The translations under genes and the position numbers were made by a program. From Arthrobacter_J sp038199985 (GTDB lineage: Bacteria; Actinomycetota; Actinomycetes; Actinomycetales; Micrococcaceae): a stretch of 64,000 nt of DNA. Of the stretch, positions 1-7,935 are shown in pieces (position 1 is the first letter of the stretch; every line of letters starts with the position of its first letter). The notes under the pieces are model-generated. The model had not been told where the DNA came from, did not search any database, and was given only the letters and a program-made list of their open reading frames with translations. The stretch lies in assembly GCA_038199985.1 (NCBI GenBank), contig JBBPYK010000069.1, positions 1 to 64,000 of the forward strand. Direction: 5' to 3'.

Positions 1-3000
1 ACAAGGCCTTGTACCCTCCACCGATCAGACGAACGCGACCAAGACCTGCCGTGGGCGCCCCGGCCAACCAGGTAGCGTCGTCCTCGACGACGTGTGAAAT
101 ACCATCGGCGACAAGCATCTTTTCGAGCTTTGTGGAAAGTTGGCTGGAGGTGCTCAGTGAGACAGGTGCCCCCGCGCGTAATCCGGCTGCCACGACACGG
201 ATGGTCTCCGCTACGGAGCCTGTCTCGTTTTGGCGGATGGTTACATCGGTTGGCACGTACCGGAATTCATTGCGTTCGACGCCGAGACCCGAGACGTCGC
301 TGACGGTGCCGAACATGGTGGCATACTGGCGCTGGTCGTCCGCGAGGGCGCGTCCCAGGAACGCAGTCTCTTCTCGAGAAATGTCCGCCGACTTCAGCAG
401 TTGCCTTACCCGCGTGCTGAGTGCCACATGAACATCGCCCTGGAACAAAGGAATCGGCTCCCACGAACCTAGGTGAATGAGATAGTTGGGGCCGCCAGCC
501 TTGGCACCAGGTCCAACGGCGGAACGCTTCCAGCCGCCGAAGGGCTGGCGCCTCACGATCGCTCCCGTGATCCCACGGTTGACGTAGAGGTTCCCTGCCT
601 GCGCCTGATCGATCCATTGCGCCAACTCCTGACTGTCCATGCTGTGCAGCCCTGCAGTCAACCCATATTCGGGGGCATTCTGGACTTCGATGGCCTCGTC
701 AATGGTTGCGACATGAATCAAGCCCAGTACGGGTCCAAAGAACTCGGTGAGGTGGAAGTAGCTCCCAGCTTTGACGCCCGTCCGGACTCCAGGGGACCAG
801 AGCTTGCCCGTTTCGTCGAGTTGTTTGGGCTCAACCAACCACGACTCACCCTCGCTCAGCGTGGTCAAAGCTGTCTTCAGTTTGCCAGAGGCAGGCTCAA
901 TGATCGGGCCCATCTCGGTTTCGGGATTCTGGGGATAACCGACCTTGAGTGACGAAGCCGCGTCGACGATCTGATTCAAAAGGCGTTCAGACTCACCAAC
1001 CGATCCCACCAGAATACCGAGCGACGCCGCCGAACATTTCTGTCCCGCATGCCCGAACGCCGACTTCACCAGATCTTCAGCAGCCAAGTCTAGATCGGCA
1101 CTCGGAGTGATGATAAGAGCATTCTTTCCGCTGGTTTCCGCCAGTAGTGGCAAATCCGTTCGCCAGGACCGGAAGAGTTTAGCAGTGTCGTAGGCACCAG
1201 TCAGGATGACCCGCTCTACTGCTTCATTCGCGATCAGATGCTGTCCGACATCACCCTCCTCGACATCCGCAAAAATGAGAACATCCCGTGGAACACCTGC
1301 GTCCCACAGCGCTTCCACGATGACGGCGGCACAGCGGCGAGCTTGCGGTGCTGGCTTCATGATCACAGCACTACCAGCTGCCAGCGGAGCCAGTATCGAA
1401 CCAGCCGGGATGGCGATGGGGAAGTTCCACGGGGGAGTAGCAACTGTGAGCTTCGAGGGGACAAACTTTGCACCGGGAATCTGATCCAACTCGTCGGCCA
1501 GATAGGCGTAGTAAGTGGCGAAGTCAATGGCCTCAGAAATCTCCGGATCCGCCTCGGCCACCGTTTTGCCGGCCTCGCTGCCAGCAACCTCTATGAGATC
1601 ACCGCGCCGTTCGGCCAACACCGCGGCCGCACTCCGGAGTACCTTGCCTCGTCCGGCCCCACCAAGAGCCGCCCAGTCGGGCTGGGCCGCGAGTGCCCGT
1701 GTGACCACGGCGTCAACGTCCTCATTTGTTGCCAGGAAGGATTCCTCGACTAACGTCTTTCCGAGGTCCGAGGACTCCATGCGGCTGATGATGCCGGCAC
1801 CCCACTGCCGAATATTCTTCAACGACGGATCGGAATCTGGCTGGTTCACGAAGTCGCCGTCGTTCGCAACTTCAAAGCGGCCCGTGTCCTGAGACCGTTG
1901 CGGTCCCGGAACTTCTTGGTCCACGTCGTACAGCGAATCGAGGAACCGCTGCTTCTCGCGCATGAAAAGAGTGGGGTTGGATGTCAGCTCGAAAACGGCC
2001 GACATGAAGTTCTCCTGACTCGCGTTCTCCTCTAGTCTGCGAATCAAGTAGCTGATGGCGACGTCGAACTGGTCGGGATGCACCACCGGCGTATAAAGCA
2101 GAAGCGAACCAACGTCTTTTTTAATTTCGGCTGCTTGTTCTTCTGCCATTCCCAGCAGCATCTCGAATTCGACTCGGTCAGCCACTCCACGCTTTTCCGA
2201 CAGGATTCGTGCGAAAGCTACGTCGAAAAGGTTGTGCCCGGCAACGCCCATTCGGACTGCCGCGGCGTTCTCCGGCCGCAGCGCCCAGTCCAGCACACGC
2301 TTGTAGTTGGCGTCAGTCGCCTGTTTGCTCTCGCAGGTCGCAACTTCCCAGCCGTGCAGAGTAGCGTCAACAATTTCCAACGGCAGGTTGGCGCCCTTGA
2401 CGAGGCGCACCTTGATTCCTGCGCCGCCGTCGGCCATGCGGTCTTTAGTCCAAGCCGTCAGGTCCTGAAGCGCAGCAGGGGCATCGGGAAGGTATGCCTG
2501 GAGGACAATTCCGGCCTCAAGGAACTTCAGTTCCGGATGCGCGAGGATCCGTTTAAAGACCGCGACGGTGAGGTCGAGGTCGTGGTATTCCTCCATGTCC
2601 AGATTGATGAACTTCGGCATGGGGGAGGATGCAGCAGTCTGGAATAGAGGCACCAGACGTTCAGCGACATGCTCAACCATGTCGTCAAAAGCCCACATAT
2701 TCAGCGAACTGACGACTGAGGAAACTTTGATCGACACGTAGTCGACGTCATCGCGGAGCAATAGCTCACGGGTTCCTTCGAGGCGGGCGTCGGCTTCGGC
2801 GTCGCCCAGAACTGCCTCGCCTAGAAGGTTGATGTTCAAGCGTACTGACGAATCGCCTGTGAGTTCGCTGATCGCCTTACCCAAATGGTTGGGACGTGCA
2901 TCGACAATGAGGTGCGCCACCATTTCGCGGAGCACACGTCTGGCCACAGGAACGACAATCCATGGCAGTGCTGGTGCAAGCCGACCGCCGAACCGTACCG

Positions 3001-3313
3001 CTGCACGCATGTACCACGGCAAGAACGTCGGCGTCTGGTCTGCCAACTGGAAAAGATTCTTCGCAGCGACGGAGGTGTCTTCGGGACGAATCACACGATC
3101 GACGAATCCAATCGTGAAATTGAGCCCAGAGGGATCCTTCAAGACTTCAGCAAGAAGTGCCGCCGATGTGGTGCCCTTCTTCGGCTTCAAGGGTGTAGCT
3201 GTGGATGTTGGATGGAAGTCGTCTGAGAGGTGCAGCCAGCGCTCCACGAGCGCTACCACATCGTCAGCCAGTTCCTCTGGAGCAGGGTCCATTGGAGTAA
3301 AGCTATTACCCAT
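1..3313 (-). CDS. putA: Bifunctional proline dehydrogenase / P5C dehydrogenase (PutA), 3' end outside window
   Basis: Oxidises proline to glutamate in two steps: a FAD-dependent proline dehydrogenase barrel in the N-terminal half and an NAD-dependent P5C dehydrogenase in the C-terminal half. Read from ATG at 3313, the frame stays open for 1,104 codons to the window edge, so only the C-terminal tail is missing (family about 1,150 residues). The N-terminal half contains VSIKVSSV and VRLVKGANLP, typical of the barrel. The dehydrogenase half shows TPPWNFP (about residue 628), the general-base glutamate in LAETSGKN, and the catalytic cysteine in GHAGQKCSAA (about residue 755). No ribosome binding site is evident. 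It is divergent from leuS across 321 nt. The family assignment is secure; the exact start is less so. Confidence 0.95.
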   Translation of the reverse strand, partial: MGNSFTPMDPAPEELADDVVALVERWLHLSDDFHPTSTATPLKPKKGTTSAALLAEVLKDPSGLNFTIGFVDRVIRPEDTSVAAKNLFQLADQTPTFLPWYMRAAVRFGGRLAPALPWIVVPVARRVLREMVAHLIVDARPNHLGKAISELTGDSSVRLNINLLGEAVLGDAEADARLEGTRELLLRDDVDYVSIKVSSVVSSLNMWAFDDMVEHVAERLVPLFQTAASSPMPKFINLDMEEYHDLDLTVAVFKRILAHPELKFLEAGIVLQAYLPDAPAALQDLTAWTKDRMADGGAGIKVRLVKGANLPLEIVDATLHGWEVATCESKQATDANYKRVLDWALRPENAAAVRMGVAGHNLFDVAFARILSEKRGVADRVEFEMLLGMAEEQAAEIKKDVGSLLLYTPVVHPDQFDVAISYLIRRLEENASQENFMSAVFELTSNPTLFMREKQRFLDSLYDVDQEVPGPQRSQDTGRFEVANDGDFVNQPDSDPSLKNIRQWGAGIISRMESSDLGKTLVEESFLATNEDVDAVVTRALAAQPDWAALGGAGRGKVLRSAAAVLAERRGDLIEVAGSEAGKTVAEADPEISEAIDFATYYAYLADELDQIPGAKFVPSKLTVATPPWNFPIAIPAGSILAPLAAGSAVIMKPAPQARRCAAVIVEALWDAGVPRDVLIFADVEEGDVGQHLIANEAVERVILTGAYDTAKLFRSWRTDLPLLAETSGKNALIITPSADLDLAAEDLVKSAFGHAGQKCSAASLGILVGSVGESERLLNQIVDAASSLKVGYPQNPETEMGPIIEPASGKLKTALTTLSEGESWLVEPKQLDETGKLWSPGVRTGVKAGSYFHLTEFFGPVLGLIHVATIDEAIEVQNAPEYGLTAGLHSMDSQELAQWIDQAQAGNLYVNRGITGAIVRRQPFGGWKRSAVGPGAKAGGPNYLIHLGSWEPIPLFQGDVHVALSTRVRQLLKSADISREETAFLGRALADDQRQYATMFGTVSDVSGLGVERNEFRYVPTDVTIRQNETGSVAETIRVVAAGLRAGAPVSLSTSSQLSTKLEKMLVADGISHVVEDDATWLAGAPTAGLGRVRLIGGGYKAL

Positions 3314-3429
3314 GTTTATTCGATTACCTAACGATGTGACGGGCTGCCGCTTCGCCGACCACGCTGTCCCGTGGTCCCGCCTGACGCGAGTCAGCCGATC
3401 CCCGCCGTGGGCGCACTCCGCCCCGGCCC

Positions 3430-3451
3430 ATGGTATTCACACACATACCAT
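3430..3451. promoter_or_regulatory. Inverted repeat between putA and leuS, candidate operator
   Basis: Perfect 7-bp arms ATGGTAT and ATACCAT are separated by 8 nt (TCACACAC). It lies about 117 bp upstream of the putA start and about 45 bp upstream of the candidate leuS promoter. Divergent putA genes are often controlled by a local regulator, but none is encoded here, so the protein that binds is unknown. The repeat is seen directly; operator function is inferred. Confidence 0.4.
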
Positions 3452-3495
3452 GATTATCGTATCCCGAGACCGGCCATCGCTTCTACAAACTGCGC

Positions 3496-3508
3496 TAAAG
3501 TGGATCCA
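3496..3508 (+). promoter_or_regulatory. Candidate leaderless promoter of the leuS leader
   Basis: A TAAAGT hexamer at 3496-3501 ends 7 nt before the ATG at 3508, the spacing seen at several other starts in this window, so transcription would begin at the A of the start codon. No clear -35 box is visible. A 14-bp perfect palindrome, GGATCCATGGATCC (3502-3515), spans the start and could serve as a binding site or be incidental. Confidence 0.45.
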
Positions 3509-3534
3509 TGGATCCCATTCTTTGCCTTGGATAG
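3508..3534 (+). CDS. Candidate leuS leader peptide (8 aa)
   Basis: Short reading frame ATG...TAG encoding MDPILCLG. Two of its eight codons are leucine (both CTT) and one is isoleucine. It is followed at once by two hairpins, the second terminator-like, and then by the leucyl-tRNA synthetase gene. This is the arrangement of transcription attenuation by ribosome stalling at leucine codons. With only two Leu codons the case is suggestive. The frame is seen; the role is inferred. Confidence 0.4.
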   Translation: MDPILCLG

Positions 3535-3580
3535 CCGCACATCGAGTGCGGTCAGCCCCTTGTCCTCACGAGGGGCTTTT
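3535..3580 (+). terminator. Tandem hairpins before leuS; second resembles an attenuator terminator
   Basis: Hairpin one: CCGCAC (3535-3540) pairs with GTGCGG (3546-3551) across a 5-nt loop. Hairpin two: AGCCCCT (3554-3560) pairs perfectly with AGGGGCT (3571-3577) and runs into TTTT (3577-3580). leuS begins 54 nt further on. Since no gene ends on the plus strand here, a terminator at this place makes sense only as an attenuator in the leuS leader. Confidence 0.5.
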
Positions 3581-3634
3581 GTGTGTTCCAGGCAGGAGTT
3601 CGTCGAAAAAACAGAAGAGGACAGGGCATAGCCA

Positions 3635-6133
3635 GTGAGTATCGAGCCAACTGATTCCCCGTCTCCGGACGCCGTCTACAGCTTCGCCGCGATGGAGCAG
3701 AAGTGGCCTGCCGTGTGGGACGAGCTCAAAGTGTTCACGCCGCTCGACGACGGAAGCCGGGAACGGCGATACGTCCTGGATATGTTCCCATACCCCTCTG
3801 GTGACCTCCACATGGGGCATGCGGAGGCATTCGCAATGGGAGACGTCGTCGCTCGCTACTGGCGGCAGCTTGGTTACGACGTGCTTCATCCCATTGGTTG
3901 GGACTCCTTCGGCCTGCCCGCTGAGAATGCAGCGATCCAGAGAAATGCGCACCCAAGTGCGTGGACGTACGCCAACATCGACACACAAGCGGCGTCCTTC
4001 AAGCGCTATGCGATCAGTGCAGACTGGTCGCGCAGGCTGCACACCTCGGACTCCGAATACTACCGTTGGACCCAGTGGCTGTTCCTGCGTTTCTACGAAA
4101 AGGGCCTGGCATACCGCAAGGATTCGCCGGTGAACTGGTGCCCGAAGGACCAAACCGTGCTAGCCAACGAACAGGTTGTCAATGGTGCTTGCGAGCGCTG
4201 CGGCACTCTCGTCACAAAAAAGTCACTCAACCAGTGGTACTTCCGCATCACGGACTACGCGGACAGACTTCTGGATGACATGGCACAGTTGGAAGGCAAA
4301 TGGCCAGACCGAGTACTGTCCATGCAGCGCAACTGGATAGGTCGTTCCGTGGGGGCACATGTTCGCTTCCGGATTGAGTCCACCCCTGATCAGCCTGAAC
4401 ACGAAGTCACCGTGTTTACGACGCGGCCTGACACCCTCTACGGAGCTACCTTCTACGTGGTCGCTGCTGACTCCCAGTTGGCAGTGGACCTCGTCACCAC
4501 GGCGCACCGTCCCGAGCTAGAGCAGTATCGGGACAGGGTGCGGTCTCTCTCCGAGATCGAGCGCCAGTCCACTGATCGGGAAAAGACCGGCGTTTTCACC
4601 GGCCGCTACGCGATCAACCCCCTCAGTGGGGAACGTCTTCCAGTGTGGGCTGCCGATTACGTTCTGGCGGATTATGGAACCGGTTCCATCATGGCTGTGC
4701 CAGCTCATGACCAGCGCGATCTAGACTTTGCTCTGGCTTTTGATCTTCCGGTTCGTGTTGTCGTGGACACGGGAGAAGCAGACCCAGCGGACTCCGGTAC
4801 CGCTACCACGGGAGATGGAACGCTCGTCAATTCCGGGTCGCTTACCGGCCTGCCGCAACAGGAAGCGGTTGCTGAGGCTGTCCGGATCCTGACGTCCAAC
4901 GACGCTGGCGAAGAAACTGTAAATTTCCGGCTCCGTGATTGGTTGCTGTCTCGACAGCGATTTTGGGGTACTCCCATTCCCATCATCCACTGTGCCAGTT
5001 GCGGTGAGGTGCCGGTTCCTGATGACCAGCTTCCGGTCACCCTTCCAGAGAACCTACGCGGTGAGGAGCTCGCACCGCAGGGTACTTCTCCGCTTGCCGC
5101 GGCACGTGACTGGGCTGCTGTGGATTGTCCCCGCTGTGGCGGCAGTGCTACCCGGGACACGGACACCATGGATACTTTCGTGGATTCCTCGTGGTACTTC
5201 TTGCGGTTCACCTCACCAGGCTATACAGATGGGCCTTTCGATTCTGAGGCCGCCAACAACTGGTTGCCCGTGCAGCAGTACGTCGGTGGAGTCGAACACG
5301 CCATACTCCATCTTTTGTATGCGCGGTTCTTCACGAAGGTCATTAATGACCTTGGACTCATCGATTTTGATGAACCATTCAACGCTCTGCTGAACCAGGG
5401 GCAGGTGCTCAACGGCGGTAAGGCCATGAGTAAGTCGCTGGGTAACGGCGTCGATCTGGGGGAGCAGCTGGACACGTTTGGTGTTGATGCTGTCCGTCTG
5501 ACGATGATTTTCGCTTCACCACCGGAGGATGACGTGGATTGGGCGGACGTTTCGCCGTCCGGGTCCGCAAAGTTCCTTGCCCGCGCATGGCGGCTTGCCC
5601 GCGATGTTGTCTCTGCGCCCGGAACTGATCCATCAACGGGAAACAGAGGCCTTCGATCGGCAACGCACAGGACAGTCGCGGATGCTTCAGTGCTGCTCGA
5701 TCAGCACAAGTTCAATGTTGTCATTGCCAAAATCATGGAACTTGTGAACGCAACCCGCAAGGAAATCGATTCGGGTGCTGGTGCAGCCGATCCAGCTGTT
5801 CGGGAGGCAACGGAGGCGGTAGCCGTTGTACTCAGTCTCTTTGCCCCCTATACGGCGGAGGACATGTGGTCGATTCTGGGGCATGAGCCCTCCGTGGCCG
5901 GTGCAGGCTGGCCACGCGTAGATGATTCACTGTTGACGCGGGACCGTATTACGGCAGTGGTCCAGGTCAAGGGCAAGGTCCGAGACCGCCTAGAGGTTTC
6001 ACCTGATATCAGCGAGGACGAGCTCCGGAATCTGGCCCTGAACTCTGAAGCAGCTCTGCGAGCGCTCGATGGGCAGGAGATACGCACGGTGGTAGTCCGG
6101 GCGCCCAAACTGGTCAACATCGTTCCTGTGTAG
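3635..6133 (+). CDS. leuS: Leucyl-tRNA synthetase
   Basis: Class Ia aminoacyl-tRNA synthetase that charges tRNA-Leu in the cytoplasm; 832 aa, close to the usual bacterial length. The HIGH-type signature is PYPSGDLHMGH at about residues 52-62. The KMSKS-type loop is AMSKS at about residue 598. The CP1 editing domain lies between them, with the Thr-rich stretch TTRPDTLYG. Start is GTG at 3635 with a weak AGAGGA upstream. It is separated by 8 nt from degV and probably co-transcribed with it. The candidate leader peptide and hairpins upstream suggest control by leucine or charged tRNA-Leu. Confidence 0.98.
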   Translation: MSIEPTDSPSPDAVYSFAAMEQKWPAVWDELKVFTPLDDGSRERRYVLDMFPYPSGDLHMGHAEAFAMGDVVARYWRQLGYDVLHPIGWDSFGLPAENAAIQRNAHPSAWTYANIDTQAASFKRYAISADWSRRLHTSDSEYYRWTQWLFLRFYEKGLAYRKDSPVNWCPKDQTVLANEQVVNGACERCGTLVTKKSLNQWYFRITDYADRLLDDMAQLEGKWPDRVLSMQRNWIGRSVGAHVRFRIESTPDQPEHEVTVFTTRPDTLYGATFYVVAADSQLAVDLVTTAHRPELEQYRDRVRSLSEIERQSTDREKTGVFTGRYAINPLSGERLPVWAADYVLADYGTGSIMAVPAHDQRDLDFALAFDLPVRVVVDTGEADPADSGTATTGDGTLVNSGSLTGLPQQEAVAEAVRILTSNDAGEETVNFRLRDWLLSRQRFWGTPIPIIHCASCGEVPVPDDQLPVTLPENLRGEELAPQGTSPLAAARDWAAVDCPRCGGSATRDTDTMDTFVDSSWYFLRFTSPGYTDGPFDSEAANNWLPVQQYVGGVEHAILHLLYARFFTKVINDLGLIDFDEPFNALLNQGQVLNGGKAMSKSLGNGVDLGEQLDTFGVDAVRLTMIFASPPEDDVDWADVSPSGSAKFLARAWRLARDVVSAPGTDPSTGNRGLRSATHRTVADASVLLDQHKFNVVIAKIMELVNATRKEIDSGAGAADPAVREATEAVAVVLSLFAPYTAEDMWSILGHEPSVAGAGWPRVDDSLLTRDRITAVVQVKGKVRDRLEVSPDISEDELRNLALNSEAALRALDGQEIRTVVVRAPKLVNIVPV

Positions 6134-6141
6134 GGCCGGGC

Positions 6142-7125
6142 ATGAATTGGCTGGACCGTGCTTCGAAGCGCATCAGGAAGGCGCCAATTGCCAGCATGCC
6201 CGGAAACGCAACACGCATCGCCGTTGTAACGGACTCTGCGGCTGCTTTGCCGCACACCGTAGGCGGAGCGCATGGCGTCAGGGAGGTTTTGCCCAGCACG
6301 GTGAGCACAGTCCAGATGCCGGTCATGATTAATGAGCGGATATTCAGCGAGGACGAAGCTGATTTGACGTCAACGTTGGCGATCGCCCTTGCGGAAGGAA
6401 AACGCGTTGTCACTTCGAGGCCGTCGCCAGGTCAATTTGAAGCCAGATACAGGGAGCTAAAACGGGCAGGGTTCACCGGTGTAGTCTCCATTCATCTATC
6501 CGGGGCTCTCTCGGGAACGGTGGATGCAGCCCGGTTGGCTTCACGACGCGTGGACTTTCCGGTGGAAGTCCTCGATAGCCGAACGGTTGCCATGGCTATG
6601 GGTTATGGAGTGATTGCTGCGGCTGAAGAAGCCGCACAAGGATCGTCTCTGGCGGTCGTGGCTGACCAGGCACGAAGAATGATAGCTGAAACTAACCTGT
6701 ACTTCTATGTGCCGTCTTTGGACCAGCTGAGGCGAGGCGGACGAATCGGGCCGGCCGCTGGGTGGATAGGAACGCTATTGGCTGTCAAGCCAATTCTGCA
6801 GGTTGTCGACGGCAGTATTGTTCTGCTTGAGAAGGCGCGTACCGCTCCGCGCGCTGTGGCTCGTCTTGTGGAGATCGCGGTGACGGATGCCCTGGCCAGA
6901 AGCGGAACGCCGTTGATAGCTGTCCATCACTTTGGGAATGAGGAGCAAGCGAACGCCGTCGTGGATGAGTTGCTGGCGCATCTGCCGGATGTCGACGTCA
7001 TCCAGTCTCGGCTGCCGGCTGTACTGGCCGCCCACGGAGGATTGGGTACTGTGGCTATTGCTGTGGCGTCTTCGATAATGGTTGCGCCCACGGATAGTTC
7101 AACTTCTCCTCCCCAGGTTGCTTAG
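6142..7125 (+). CDS. DegV family fatty-acid-binding protein
   Basis: DegV/FakB-type lipid-binding protein of 327 aa. Members bind a single fatty acid and present it to a kinase or carrier; no FakA-like kinase is visible nearby. The domain starts near RIAVVTDSAAALP (about residue 26). It continues through the family hallmark IHLSGALSGT and the segment DSRTVAMAMGYGV. The first 25 residues are an extension, and an internal ATG at 6196 would give a protein closer to the usual N-terminus. Eight nucleotides downstream of leuS, same strand. Confidence 0.9.
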   Translation: MNWLDRASKRIRKAPIASMPGNATRIAVVTDSAAALPHTVGGAHGVREVLPSTVSTVQMPVMINERIFSEDEADLTSTLAIALAEGKRVVTSRPSPGQFEARYRELKRAGFTGVVSIHLSGALSGTVDAARLASRRVDFPVEVLDSRTVAMAMGYGVIAAAEEAAQGSSLAVVADQARRMIAETNLYFYVPSLDQLRRGGRIGPAAGWIGTLLAVKPILQVVDGSIVLLEKARTAPRAVARLVEIAVTDALARSGTPLIAVHHFGNEEQANAVVDELLAHLPDVDVIQSRLPAVLAAHGGLGTVAIAVASSIMVAPTDSSTSPPQVA

Positions 7126-7182
7126 CCTCCTACTCGATCCACATAGCTTGTGACGGCCACTACTCACGGGTTCTATGGCTCC

Positions 7183-7195
7183 TAGGCTCATTTCA
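7183..7195 (+). promoter_or_regulatory. Candidate leaderless -10 box of comEA
   Basis: TAGGCT (7183-7188) ends 7 nt before the comEA ATG at 7195, and no Shine-Dalgarno sequence precedes that ATG. Transcription would start at or next to the start codon. No convincing -35 element was found. Confidence 0.45.
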
Positions 7196-7935
7196 TGGGC
7201 CGTCATAGGTGGGCAACGCAAGCTGGAGGTCGATCGTCCTCTGACGATGGGGCGCTCGAGCAGGGGAGTAATACTCCGCGGTTGCGAATCGCCTTTGGGG
7301 TGGCCGCAATGTGCGTTGTACTCATTGCGTCAGCTTGCCTCATCATCTTCCTTCAGCAGCCCAACGAACCCCTCGCTGCCATCAGCATTGATAAAGTTGG
7401 CACAGCTGAGCGCCCAGCGATGCATCCCGACGGCATGGAGTCTAGGGGACCGGATGGCGTCGACGACAACCAAAAATCCGAAGGCACGCAGAAGGGCGCG
7501 GCGAACGGCGGCGACGTCATGGTCCACGTTGCAGGCGCCGTCCATGAGCCTGGTGTTGTTTCGCTCCGGGATGGAAGCCGGACGTTCGAAGCGATCGAGG
7601 CGGCAGGTGGGGCACTGCCCGAGGCGGCACTGAACGCAGTGAATCTAGCGGCGCCGCTGAGCGATGGTGCGCAATTGTATGTTCCGACGGTGAGCGAACA
7701 AGTTGACGCGGGGACCGGACCCGCCGCCACCAAAGAGGGTAGTGGTTTGGTGAACCTCAACAGCGCTTCCTCGGATGAGCTTCAGACCTTATCTGGCGTT
7801 GGCCCAGTCCTTGCCGGGAGAATTGTCGCGTGGCGTGAGGAACACGGCGGATTTTCCAGCGTCGCCGATCTAGACGCCGTATCAGGAGTAGGCGAAGCCA
7901 TGATGGCTTCTCTTGCAGATCTGGTTACGGTCTAG
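7195..7935 (+). CDS. comEA: ComEA family DNA-binding protein
   Basis: Membrane-anchored double-stranded DNA receptor of the natural transformation apparatus; 246 aa. A basic N-terminus precedes one membrane segment (about 36-56, VAAMCVVLIASACLIIF). Next comes a SLBB-type domain (VMVHVAGAVHEPGVV, about 107 onward). A C-terminal pair of helix-hairpin-helix motifs follows (LVNLNSASSDELQTLSGVGP and the following repeat ending SGVGEAMMASL). Its stop codon abuts the comEC start, so the two are translated from one message. Actinobacteria often keep comEA-comEC without a full pilus set, so competence itself is not shown. Confidence 0.93.
   Translation: MGRHRWATQAGGRSSSDDGALEQGSNTPRLRIAFGVAAMCVVLIASACLIIFLQQPNEPLAAISIDKVGTAERPAMHPDGMESRGPDGVDDNQKSEGTQKGAANGGDVMVHVAGAVHEPGVVSLRDGSRTFEAIEAAGGALPEAALNAVNLAAPLSDGAQLYVPTVSEQVDAGTGPAATKEGSGLVNLNSASSDELQTLSGVGPVLAGRIVAWREEHGGFSSVADLDAVSGVGEAMMASLADLVTV

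Noticed and set aside
3314..3634. T-box riboswitch before leuS
   Set aside because: No T-box bulge sequence or specifier-loop arrangement could be recognised; only the short leader and two hairpins are present.
2829..3638. Open frame of 269 codons on the plus strand
   Set aside because: Antisense to the putA N-terminus and then crosses the intergenic region with the leuS leader elements; no recognisable domain.
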